A DNA stretch of 5,836 bases from an uncultured Opitutia bacterium (lineage in GTDB: Bacteria > Verrucomicrobiota > Verrucomicrobiia > Opitutales > UBA953), in NCBI GenBank assembly GCA_903853185.1, contig CAINSX010000140.1:1-5836 (forward strand). Direction: 5' to 3'. Shown here piece after piece: positions 1 through 5,836 of this stretch. A program made the position numbers and the translations under genes. Below the pieces are notes generated by a model, which saw only the letters and a list, made by a program, of their open reading frames with translations, searched no databases and was not told where the DNA came from. Numbering within the stretch: position 1 is the first letter of the stretch; each line of letters starts with the position of its first letter.

Positions 1-2007
1 TCCTTCGGCCCGACCAAGATCGCCGACTATCTCGCACTGATGCTCCGCGCGGCAAAAGAGCCTAACTTCAATTACACGCTGGAAGCCAAGCGCACCAACC
101 TCTACCCGACGGTGCTCAACGGCTGGCAACATGTGCTAACGAAGAAGCTGAACGAGAAGGACCCAGTCTGGGGCGGATGGTATCAACTTAAGGATACCCC
201 CGACGACCAGTTCGCCGCCAAGTATGCCGTGCTGATCGCCAAACCTGAACAATTCCAGGACGGACTCCTCCGGGCCGAATTGCAGAAGAAGACGCCGAAG
301 AAATTCAGCGAGCTCACCGCCGCCTACGCCGGGATCCTCGCTGAAGCGCATAAGCCTGATAAGAATACCATCGTCGCCTGGAAAGCTTGGCGCGACCTGG
401 TCGAAGCCTCTAACGGCCCGATCGCCGTGACGGCCGCCTCACTGATTCCCACGTACAACGTCGCCGACCGCAACACGCGCAACAACCTCGAGATCCAGGT
501 CGTCGGCTTCAAGGCCACGAGCCCCAAGAGCCCGCCCCACGCAATGGTGCTCCTGGACAAACCTACGGCAGTCAAAGGCGTCATCTTCGTCCGCGGCAGC
601 GCCTCCCGACCCGGCAAGACCGTCCCGCGCCAATTCCCCGCCGTACTCACCGACGGTAAGGTCAAAGAATTCACCGAAGGTAGCGGCCGCCTCGACATGG
701 CCAACGCCATCGCCAGCAAGTCCAATCCGCTGACGGCTCGCGTGATGGCCAATCGCATCTGGACCGAACTCATCGGCCGTAGCCTGGTCGAGACCCCGAG
801 CGACTACGGCGTCCGGACGCCTTTGCCGAAGAACCCCGAGCTGCTTGAATACCTCGCCTCGACCTTCATGAAGGACGAATGGTCGATGAAGCGACTCATT
901 CGTTCCATCGTCCTCTCCCGCACCTTCCTGCAGACGGTCGACGTGCGCCCCGAAGGCTTGGCCAAGGATCCCGACAATGACCTGAGCTGGCGCGCCCAAC
1001 GTCGCCGCCTCGACTTCGAGGCCATGCGCGACAGCATGCTGCGCGTCGCCGGTCGTCTGGATGCCGGCAAAATCGGCGGCCAGCCATTCAACCTTGAAGC
1101 GAATTTCTCGGAGCCGCGTCGTACGCTCTACGGCAGCATCGACCGCCAGAATCTTCCGGCGTTCTTCCGGACGTTCGACTTCGCCAATCCGGACTATCAC
1201 GTCCCGAAGCGCAACCAGACCACCACGCCGCAGCAGGCGCTCTGGATGATGAACCATCCGTTCGCCCGCACCCAAGCCGAAGCCCTCGTCGCCAAGGTCG
1301 CCGCCCTGCCCTCTACCGAAGCCAAGGTGAAGGCCCTCTACCTCTCCGTGCTCGGCCGCTCGCCGAACAAAGATGAAATTGCCCTCTCCCTGGCCTACCT
1401 CGGCGAAGCCGAACTGGCGCCCGCTCCGGCGAGCTGGCGTAACGGCTACGGCGGCTGGAACGCGGCGACCAAGACCGTCGCGTTCACTGAGATGATAGTC
1501 CAGACCAAGGATCGTATCTCTCCCTCCGACAAAGTGCCGGACAAGGAGTTCGCCCACACCTTCCTGACCGCCAAAGGCGGACATCCTGGCGATAAAACCG
1601 ACGCCACCGCCGTCATCCGACGCTGGACAGCCGGAAGTGCCGGCAAGTATCGCATCGAAGGCACGCTCGCGGTGAGTAGCAAGGCGAGCGATGGCGTCCG
1701 CGCCCGCATCATCACCGGCCGTAAAGGCATCCTCGCCGAAGTCGTGACCAAGGGCGGCGCCTCGTCTTCCGTCGACCTCACCGAGGTCGAACTGGCCGCC
1801 GGCGAGAGCATCGACTTCATCGCCGACAACTTCATCGGCTCCAATAGCGACAGCTTCGCGTGGTCACCGGTGATCAAGGACGCCAAGACCGGTGAGATCC
1901 TCACCTCCGCCGCCGGTGAGTTCGGCAAAAAGCCCGAACGGCAGTCTGCCCTCTCCACCTTCGCCCAGGTCCTCCTCACCAGCAACGAATTCATCTTCGC
2001 CGACTAA
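1..2007 (+). CDS. PSD1-type DUF1549/DUF1553 protein, C-terminal part (5' partial)
   Basis: The frame is open from the first base, so the gene begins upstream; the first in-window ATG (position 40) is internal. 668 codons are visible before the TAA at 2005-2007. Bases 1 to about 680 look like the linker after DUF1549, ending in the PSD1-like stretch FVRGSASRPGKTVPRQFPAVL. DUF1553 starts near 682 with SGRLDMANAIASKSNPLTAR. It continues with TPSDYGVR, RRRLDFEAMRDS (1000-1035), IDRQNLPAFFRTFDFANPD (from 1138) and TTTPQQALWMMNHPF. A beta-rich module (about 1435-1890) interrupts the end of DUF1553, which resumes with AQVLLTSNEFIFAD. The visible part has no cysteine, so any haem c (CXXCH) domain must lie upstream. 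The biochemical role of the family is not firmly established; members are large secreted or envelope proteins, commonly encoded beside DUF1501. The next gene overlaps the stop codon. Family assignment is secure; function is unknown. Confidence 0.93.
   Translation, partial: SFGPTKIADYLALMLRAAKEPNFNYTLEAKRTNLYPTVLNGWQHVLTKKLNEKDPVWGGWYQLKDTPDDQFAAKYAVLIAKPEQFQDGLLRAELQKKTPKKFSELTAAYAGILAEAHKPDKNTIVAWKAWRDLVEASNGPIAVTAASLIPTYNVADRNTRNNLEIQVVGFKATSPKSPPHAMVLLDKPTAVKGVIFVRGSASRPGKTVPRQFPAVLTDGKVKEFTEGSGRLDMANAIASKSNPLTARVMANRIWTELIGRSLVETPSDYGVRTPLPKNPELLEYLASTFMKDEWSMKRLIRSIVLSRTFLQTVDVRPEGLAKDPDNDLSWRAQRRRLDFEAMRDSMLRVAGRLDAGKIGGQPFNLEANFSEPRRTLYGSIDRQNLPAFFRTFDFANPDYHVPKRNQTTTPQQALWMMNHPFARTQAEALVAKVAALPSTEAKVKALYLSVLGRSPNKDEIALSLAYLGEAELAPAPASWRNGYGGWNAATKTVAFTEMIVQTKDRISPSDKVPDKEFAHTFLTAKGGHPGDKTDATAVIRRWTAGSAGKYRIEGTLAVSSKASDGVRARIITGRKGILAEVVTKGGASSSVDLTEVELAAGESIDFIADNFIGSNSDSFAWSPVIKDAKTGEILTSAAGEFGKKPERQSALSTFAQVLLTSNEFIFAD
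1435..1890 (+). other. Inserted beta-rich module within the DUF1553 protein
   Basis: The coding segment between the helical stretch ending in LGEAELAPAPAS and the final AQVLLTSNEF motif reads as a separate small domain. It opens with WRNGYGGW and has GGHPG and a VIRRWTAGSAGKYRIEG strand pair. Next come DGVRARI, a VDLTEVELAAGESIDFIADN stretch and a closing FAWSPVI. Alternating hydrophobic residues, Gly/Asp turns and aromatic residues suggest a beta-sandwich of the carbohydrate-binding or lectin-like kind. I recall similar inserts in other Planctomycetes/Verrucomicrobia PSD1 proteins. Carbohydrate binding is an inference, and the boundaries are approximate. Confidence 0.6.
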
Positions 2008-2009
2008 TG
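2005..2009 (+). promoter_or_regulatory. TAATG stop/start overlap, genes 1 and 2
   Basis: The TAA of the DUF1553 gene (2005-2007) shares its last A with the ATG of the DUF1501 gene (2007-2009). No GGAGG-like sequence precedes the ATG; the upstream bases are GAATTCATCTTCGCCGAC. This arrangement suggests that terminating ribosomes re-initiate on the downstream gene, giving translational coupling. Confidence 0.75.
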
Positions 2010-3446
2010 AACCATCTCGAACCCCTCTCCCTCGGCTCCCGTCGCGAGTTCCTCCGCCGGGTCGGCATGGGCCTCGGCGGCGTCGCCATGGCCTCGCTCC
2101 TGCAGCAGGAACTCCGTGGCACCGAGATCAAGGTGGACCCGCTCCACCCCCTGGCCGCCCGTAAGCCCCCGCTGCCCTGCAAGGCCAAGCGCGTGATCCA
2201 TATCTTCGCCAACGGCGGCGCTTCGCAGGTCGACACGTTCGATCGCAAAATCGCCCTCGATAAATACCACGGCAAGACGCTGCCCGGTGACTATATCGCC
2301 ACCGAACGCAAGACGGGCGCCGCGTTCCGCTCGCCGTTTACCTGGAAGCGCTACGGTAAGAGTGGCCTCGAGGTCAGCGAACTTTTCGATAAGACGGCCC
2401 AGCATGCCGATGATCTCTGTGTCATCCGCTCGATGAAGGCCGACGTGTCCAACCACGAGCCTTCGCTTCTTCTGATGAACTGCGGCGAAGCCCGCCAGGT
2501 ACGCCCCTCGATGGGCTCCTGGGTCACCTACGGCCTCGGCACGGAGAACGAGAACCTGCCCGGCTTCATGACGCTCTGCCCCGGCGGCTTCCCGATCCAG
2601 GAGACGCAGAACTGGCAGTGCGGCTTCCTGCCCGGCGTCTATCAAGGCAACTACGTCGACACCTCTAAGCGCAGCGTCGAGGAGCTCATTGAGAACATCC
2701 GCAACTTCGGCCTCTCGCGTCCCGCCCAACGCAAGCAGCTCGACCTACTCGGCAAAATCAACGCTGCCCACCAGTCCGTCCGTCCGCAGGACGCCGCCCT
2801 CGAGGCCCGCGCCCAGTCCTTCGAGATGGCCTACCGCATGCAGCTCGAGGCCACTGACGCTTTCGACATCGGCCGCGAATCCGAGAAGACCCGCGAGATG
2901 TACGGCGATACCACCCTCGGTCGCCAGTTCCTCATCGCCCGCCGCCTCGCCGAACGCGGTGTCCGCTTCATCCAGCTCTGGCATGGTGCCGGCCAGCCGT
3001 GGGACAGCCACGACGATATCGAGAAGAACCATAAGCGTCTCGCAATGGAAGCCGACCAGCCCATCGCGGCGCTACTCACCGACCTTAAGCGCCTCGGCAT
3101 GCTCGACGAGACCCTCGTCATCTGGGGCGGCGAATTCGGCCGCACCCCGACCGTCGAACTTCCGACCCCCGGCTCCAACGCCGGCAAGATCAACGGCCGC
3201 GACCACAACAGCCACGGCTTCACGATGTGGATGGCCGGCGGCGGAGTGAAGGCCGGCACGGTCTACGGCGAGACCGACGAGTTCGGCTACAAGTCGGTCA
3301 AGGACGTGGTCCACGTGCATGACCTGCATGCGACGATCCTCCGGCTCCTAGGCTTCAATCACGAGGAGTTCACCTTCCGGAACTCCGGACGCGACTACCG
3401 CCTGACCGACGTCCACGGGAAAATCGTGCAACAGATCATCGCCTAA
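2007..3446 (+). CDS. DUF1501 family protein with Tat signal
   Basis: This is a complete 479-residue protein. The N-terminus carries a twin-arginine signal: S11-R12-R13-E14-F15-L16, then a hydrophobic stretch at about 19-32. Folded, possibly cofactor- or metal-bearing export to the periplasm is therefore likely. DUF1501 belongs to the alkaline phosphatase/sulfatase-like superfamily. Landmarks seen are FANGGASQVDTFDRK (about 67-81), WDSHDDI (332-338), WGGEFGRTP (373-381), GRDHNSHGF (397-405) and HDLHATILRLLG (from 438). The Asp and His residues in these motifs are candidate metal ligands by analogy with the superfamily; this is inference. The length is normal for the family. The ATG at 2007 is chosen because it places the Tat motif at the right distance and overlaps the upstream stop. 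The gene lies between a PSD1/DUF1553 protein and an alpha/beta hydrolase. Its substrate is unknown, and sulfatase or phosphatase activity is not shown. Confidence 0.95.
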   Translation: MNHLEPLSLGSRREFLRRVGMGLGGVAMASLLQQELRGTEIKVDPLHPLAARKPPLPCKAKRVIHIFANGGASQVDTFDRKIALDKYHGKTLPGDYIATERKTGAAFRSPFTWKRYGKSGLEVSELFDKTAQHADDLCVIRSMKADVSNHEPSLLLMNCGEARQVRPSMGSWVTYGLGTENENLPGFMTLCPGGFPIQETQNWQCGFLPGVYQGNYVDTSKRSVEELIENIRNFGLSRPAQRKQLDLLGKINAAHQSVRPQDAALEARAQSFEMAYRMQLEATDAFDIGRESEKTREMYGDTTLGRQFLIARRLAERGVRFIQLWHGAGQPWDSHDDIEKNHKRLAMEADQPIAALLTDLKRLGMLDETLVIWGGEFGRTPTVELPTPGSNAGKINGRDHNSHGFTMWMAGGGVKAGTVYGETDEFGYKSVKDVVHVHDLHATILRLLGFNHEEFTFRNSGRDYRLTDVHGKIVQQIIA

Positions 3447-3448
3447 TG
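3444..3448 (+). promoter_or_regulatory. TAATG stop/start overlap, genes 2 and 3
   Basis: The TAA of the DUF1501 gene (3444-3446) shares one A with the ATG of the hydrolase gene (3446-3448), exactly as at the preceding junction. There is no Shine-Dalgarno sequence in the preceding 20 bases (GTGCAACAGATCATCGCC). This supports placing the hydrolase in the same coupled operon. Confidence 0.75.
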
Positions 3449-4291
3449 CGACTTCTCGTCCTGCTGCTGAGCCTCGCTGCCACGTCAGCGGCGGCGATTG
3501 AGACGAAGGTCGTTAAGGATATTCCTTATAAGGACGACGTCATCTCCCTGACGCCCTACGAGCAGGAACGCTGCAAGCTCGACCTGACCGTCCCCGCCGG
3601 GGCCAAGGGCTTCGCCACTTATGTGTGGTTCTACGGCGGCGGCATGAAGAACGGCGCCAAGGATCTGCGTACGGAATATTGCACCGAAATCCGTGAAAGC
3701 CTCGCCCAAGCTGGCGTGGCCGTCGTCACGCCGGACTATCGTCTTAGCCCGAAGGTCAAATACCCCGCCTACGTCGATGATGCCGCCGCGGCTTTCGCCT
3801 GGACGGTGAAGCACATCGCCGAACACGGCGGCGACCCGCGCAAGGTCTTCATCGGCGGCCACTCCGCCGGCGCCACCCTCGCCCTGCTCGTCGGCATGGA
3901 TCCAAATCGGCTCAAGCCCCATGGCCTCACCCTCGGGTCCGTCGCCGGGATCGCCCAAGTCAGCGCCCAGGTGCTCACACATTACACGGTCCGCGAAGAA
4001 CGGAATCAGCCTCGCTACGCCATCACCTGCGACGAAGCCGCCCCCGCTTTCTACATCCGAAAAGCCCTGCCGCCCATTCTCACAATCTACGCGCAAAACG
4101 ACATGCTCAGCCGGGCCGAAGAGAACATGTTCTTCGTCTCGACGCTCAAAGCAGCGGGCCATGCCGAAACCTATTCCCTGCGCGTCGACGATCGCGATCA
4201 CGGCACGGTCGGTCATAATATCCGCAATCTCGACGACCCCGCCCGCCTCGCCATCCTGAACTTCATCGCGAAGCAGTCCGCCAGTCGCTGA
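3446..4291 (+). CDS. Secreted alpha/beta hydrolase (esterase/lipase-like)
   Basis: This is a complete 281-residue protein. The N-terminus is a Sec-type signal peptide: MR, a Leu/Val-rich core at 3-10, and a probable cut after A15-A16-A17. The mature part has the alpha/beta-hydrolase fold. The oxyanion-hole motif is W61-F62-Y63-G64-G65-G66, and TPDYRLSP follows at 95-102. The nucleophile elbow is G138-H139-S140-A141-G142, with Ser140 the probable nucleophile. D219 (YAQNDMLS) is the likely acid and H252 (DDRDHGTVGH) the likely base. The layout matches BD-FAE/carboxylesterase-like enzymes that cleave ester bonds. Deacetylation of a polysaccharide or another secreted substrate is plausible, but the substrate cannot be read. 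The usual first His of the HGGG motif is Tyr here. It is the last gene of the TAATG-coupled trio, and the stop is TGA at 4289-4291. Confidence 0.92.
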   Translation: MRLLVLLLSLAATSAAAIETKVVKDIPYKDDVISLTPYEQERCKLDLTVPAGAKGFATYVWFYGGGMKNGAKDLRTEYCTEIRESLAQAGVAVVTPDYRLSPKVKYPAYVDDAAAAFAWTVKHIAEHGGDPRKVFIGGHSAGATLALLVGMDPNRLKPHGLTLGSVAGIAQVSAQVLTHYTVREERNQPRYAITCDEAAPAFYIRKALPPILTIYAQNDMLSRAEENMFFVSTLKAAGHAETYSLRVDDRDHGTVGHNIRNLDDPARLAILNFIAKQSASR

Positions 4292-4334
4292 AGCAAAGTT
4301 CCCCTCTTGTCCTCGGGCCCTCCTGCCGACCCGT

Positions 4335-4353
4335 TGTCCGATCCAGACGGACA
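4335..4353. repeat. Short inverted repeat (6-bp stem, 7-nt loop)
   Basis: TGTCCG (4335-4340) and CGGACA (4348-4353) are perfect reverse complements separated by ATCCAGA. As RNA this could form a small hairpin about 45 bases after the hydrolase stop. No T-tract follows, so it is not a standard intrinsic terminator. It could be a weak 3'-end structure, an operator-like palindrome or chance. Confidence 0.35.
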
Positions 4354-4379
4354 TGGCACGACCCCGCCCCACCGCCGCC

Positions 4380-4451
4380 AATTGGCCCATGTTATCGCCT
4401 AACCGCTAACCGCCAGCCGCAAACCGCTAACACCTCCTGAAATTGCCCATG
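4380..4451 (+). repeat. Near-duplicate of the translation start region
   Basis: AATTGGCCCATG (4380-4391) recurs as AATTGCCCATG (4441-4451), where the ATG is the start of the oxidoreductase gene. The copies differ by one inserted G and enclose the heptamer array. The first ATG (4389) is in the same frame as the gene but meets a TAA at 4407-4409, giving a six-codon frame, MLSPNR. This could be the scar of a small tandem duplication or a minimal upstream ORF. Function is not shown. Confidence 0.45.
4401..4431 (+). repeat. Tandem heptamer repeats, consensus AACCGCT
   Basis: Four consecutive 7-bp units are seen: AACCGCT, AACCGCC, AGCCGCA and AACCGCT, followed by a partial AAC. Units 1 and 4 are identical, so the 10-mer AACCGCTAAC occurs twice, 21 bp apart start to start. 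The array ends 17 bp before the ATG of the oxidoreductase gene. It may be a short tandem repeat produced by slippage, or direct-repeat binding sites spaced by two helical turns. Confidence 0.6.
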
Positions 4452-5836
4452 CTCCTCCGCTTATCCCTCCTCTGTCTCTTCACCTTGCGCCTTAGCGCGG
4501 TCGAGTCTTTCGACGTCGTTGTCTACGGCGGCACCGCCGCCGGCGTCATCGCCGCCGTCCAAGCCAAGAAGATGGGCAAGTCCGTGGTCATCGTTGGACC
4601 CGACAAGCACCTCGGAGGCCTAAGCAGCGGCGGCCTCGGCTTCACCGACAGCGGCGATAAATCCGTCATCGGCGGCCTGTCCCGCAACTTCTACCACCGC
4701 GTCTGGCAATATTATCAGAAGCCGGAAACCTGGGTGCACCAGAAGCGCGACGACTTCGGCAACAAGGGCCAGGGCACTGTGGCGATGGACCAGAATGAGC
4801 GCACGATGTGGATCTTCGAGCCGAGCGTCGCTGAGAAGGTCTTCGAAGATTATGTGAAGGAATTCGCCATCCCCGTCCTCCGCGACGAATGGCTAGACCG
4901 CGCCAAAGGCGTCCGCCTCGCCGATGGCCGCATCACGGCGATTACGATGCTCTCGGGCAAATCTTTCGAAGGAAAGATGTTCATCGACGCCACGTACGAA
5001 GGCGACCTCATGGCCGCCGCTGGCACCAGCTATCACGTCGGACGGGAAGCCAACGCGACCTACGGCGAGAAGCACAACGGCTCACAGGTCGGCGTGCTGC
5101 ACCATCGCCACCACTTCGGCGTACTCAAGTCGCCCATCGACCCCTACGTCTTCCCCGGCGACCCCAAGAGCGGCGTCATCGCCCGCGTCTCGACCGAAAA
5201 GCCAGCCCCCAAAGGCGAAGCCGACCAACGCCTCCAGGCCTATTGCTTCCGCATGTGCCTCACGAACGTGCCCGAGAACCGCGTCCCGTTCACGGCTCCC
5301 ACCGGCTACGACCCTAAACAATATGAAGTCCTCGCCCGCGCCTACGCGGCTGGCTGGAAGGAGACGTTCGGCAAGTTCGACCTAATCCCGAACGGCAAGA
5401 CCGACACGAACAACCACGGGGGCTTCTCTTTCGATAACATCGGCTTCAACTACGACTACCCCGAAGCGAGCTACGAACGTCGCCAGGAGATCATCAAGGA
5501 GCATGAAACCTATCAGAAGGGCCTGCTCTACTTCATCTGCACCGATCCGCGCGTCCCGGCCGACGTCCGCGAGAAGATGAACACCTGGGGCCTACCTAAA
5601 GATGAGTTCAAGGACAACGGTAACTGGTCGCACCAGATCTACGTCCGCGAAGCCCGCCGTATGGTCGGCGCTTTCGTGATGACCGAGAACGAACTGACGA
5701 AGGTGAAGCCGACCCCGGAGTCGGTCGGCATGGGTTCCTACATGATCGATTCGCACAACACCCAGCGCTACATCACCCCCGAAGGCTCCGTGCAGAACGA
5801 AGGCGATATCGGCGTCTCTCCGCGCGGCCCTTACGA
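4449..5836 (+). CDS. Secreted FAD-dependent oxidoreductase, N-terminal part (3' partial)
   Basis: The frame is open from the ATG at 4449 to the right edge (462 full codons); the end of the protein is missing. A short Sec-type signal (LLRLSLLCLFTLRLSA, probable cut near residue 17) leads straight into the nucleotide-binding fold: VVVYGGTAAGVIAA (23-36) is the dinucleotide-binding loop. H54-L55-G56-G57 and SSGGLGFTDSG (59-69) follow. Further family landmarks are FIDATYEGDLMAAAG (178-192), an HHRHHF cluster (218-223), YCFRMCLT (265-272), GFNYDYPEA (332-340) and YVREARRMVG (398-407). This matches the FAD_oxidored family often labelled 'xanthan lyase-like', found in secreted-enzyme loci of Planctomycetes and Verrucomicrobia. 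Its substrate and physiological electron acceptor are unknown. The ATG at 4449 is chosen because in-frame stops lie at 4407 and 4428 and the signal peptide begins there; TTG at 4443 is a less likely alternative. No Shine-Dalgarno sequence is seen. It may be a separate transcription unit from the preceding trio. Confidence 0.93.
   Translation, partial: MLLRLSLLCLFTLRLSAVESFDVVVYGGTAAGVIAAVQAKKMGKSVVIVGPDKHLGGLSSGGLGFTDSGDKSVIGGLSRNFYHRVWQYYQKPETWVHQKRDDFGNKGQGTVAMDQNERTMWIFEPSVAEKVFEDYVKEFAIPVLRDEWLDRAKGVRLADGRITAITMLSGKSFEGKMFIDATYEGDLMAAAGTSYHVGREANATYGEKHNGSQVGVLHHRHHFGVLKSPIDPYVFPGDPKSGVIARVSTEKPAPKGEADQRLQAYCFRMCLTNVPENRVPFTAPTGYDPKQYEVLARAYAAGWKETFGKFDLIPNGKTDTNNHGGFSFDNIGFNYDYPEASYERRQEIIKEHETYQKGLLYFICTDPRVPADVREKMNTWGLPKDEFKDNGNWSHQIYVREARRMVGAFVMTENELTKVKPTPESVGMGSYMIDSHNTQRYITPEGSVQNEGDIGVSPRGPY

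Larger units (their letters stand above)
4292..4448 (+). other. Intergenic region before the oxidoreductase gene
   Basis: This 157-bp gap is the only non-coding stretch in the window. It holds a 6-bp inverted repeat, a tandem heptamer array and an early copy of the next gene's start region, each listed separately. I find no convincing -35/-10 promoter pair and no GC hairpin followed by a T-tract. Whether transcription stops here, starts here or reads through into the oxidoreductase gene is open. Confidence 0.7.

Noticed and set aside
439..1584. Long open frame of 381 codons on the minus strand, inside the DUF1553 gene
   Set aside because: It lies wholly antisense to a gene with clear family motifs. 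Its Gly/Arg/Val/Asp/Glu-rich composition is what the reverse of C-ending codons produces. No family motif is seen.
2004..2729. Minus-strand frame of 241 codons opposite the DUF1501 gene
   Set aside because: A mirror of a well-supported gene, with no recognisable motif.
4335..4353. Intrinsic terminator after the hydrolase gene
   Set aside because: The stem is only 6 bp and is followed by TGGCACGACC rather than a T-tract. I keep it as an inverted repeat only.
3485..4390. Minus-strand frame of 301 codons starting in the intergenic gap (ATG at 4390)
   Set aside because: Antisense to the alpha/beta hydrolase and low-complexity in the same way. The AGGAGGTG on the minus strand (4438-4431) lies about 40 bases from this ATG, too far to act as its ribosome binding site.
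4401..4431. CRISPR-like repeat array
   Set aside because: Units are 7 bp with no spacers; this is a simple tandem repeat.
4292..4448. Sigma-70 promoter for the oxidoreductase gene
   Set aside because: TTGTCC (4334) and TTGGCC (4383) resemble -35 boxes, but no TATAAT-like -10 sits at a suitable distance.
4889..5385. Two + strand frames (4889-5317 and 4924-5385) within the oxidoreductase region
   Set aside because: They are out of phase with the 4449-5836 frame, which carries all the family motifs. Their products are Arg/Pro/Ser/Thr-rich shadow sequences.

Overview
The window is a stretch of high-GC bacterial DNA. Its codon use strongly favours C at the third position (GCC, GGC, CTC, ATC). 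All real genes lie on the + strand. The gene content points to the Planctomycetes-Verrucomicrobia group: a DUF1549/DUF1553 (PSD1-type) protein directly followed by a Tat-exported DUF1501 protein is a hallmark pair of that group. The secreted alpha/beta hydrolase and the 'xanthan lyase-like' FAD-dependent oxidoreductase fit the same group. I lean towards Verrucomicrobiota, but the sequence alone does not settle the phylum.

Layout: (1) 1-2007, the C-terminal two thirds of a PSD1/DUF1553 protein whose start lies before the window. It carries a beta-rich module inserted near the end of the DUF1553 region. (2) 2007-3446, a complete DUF1501 protein with a clear twin-arginine signal. (3) 3446-4291, a complete secreted alpha/beta hydrolase with a readable Ser-Asp-His triad. 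(4) 4292-4448, a 157-bp gap with a small inverted repeat, four tandem heptamers and a near-copy of the next gene's start region. (5) 4449-5836, the N-terminal part of a secreted FAD-dependent oxidoreductase that runs off the right edge.

Genes 1, 2 and 3 are joined by two identical TAATG stop/start overlaps, so they very probably form one translationally coupled operon. None of the three visible start codons has a recognisable Shine-Dalgarno sequence. All four products appear to be exported: signals are seen for genes 2, 3 and 4, and export of gene 1 is inferred from its family. The set is typical of the large secreted-enzyme loci that these bacteria use on complex organic matter, often polysaccharides. 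The substrate cannot be read from this window.

I see no RNA genes, CRISPR array, transposon or phage genes, and no convincingly new system. The points most worth a second look are the structured gap before the oxidoreductase, the TAATG coupling without Shine-Dalgarno sites, the Tyr replacing the usual His in the hydrolase oxyanion-hole motif, and the inserted module in the DUF1553 protein.
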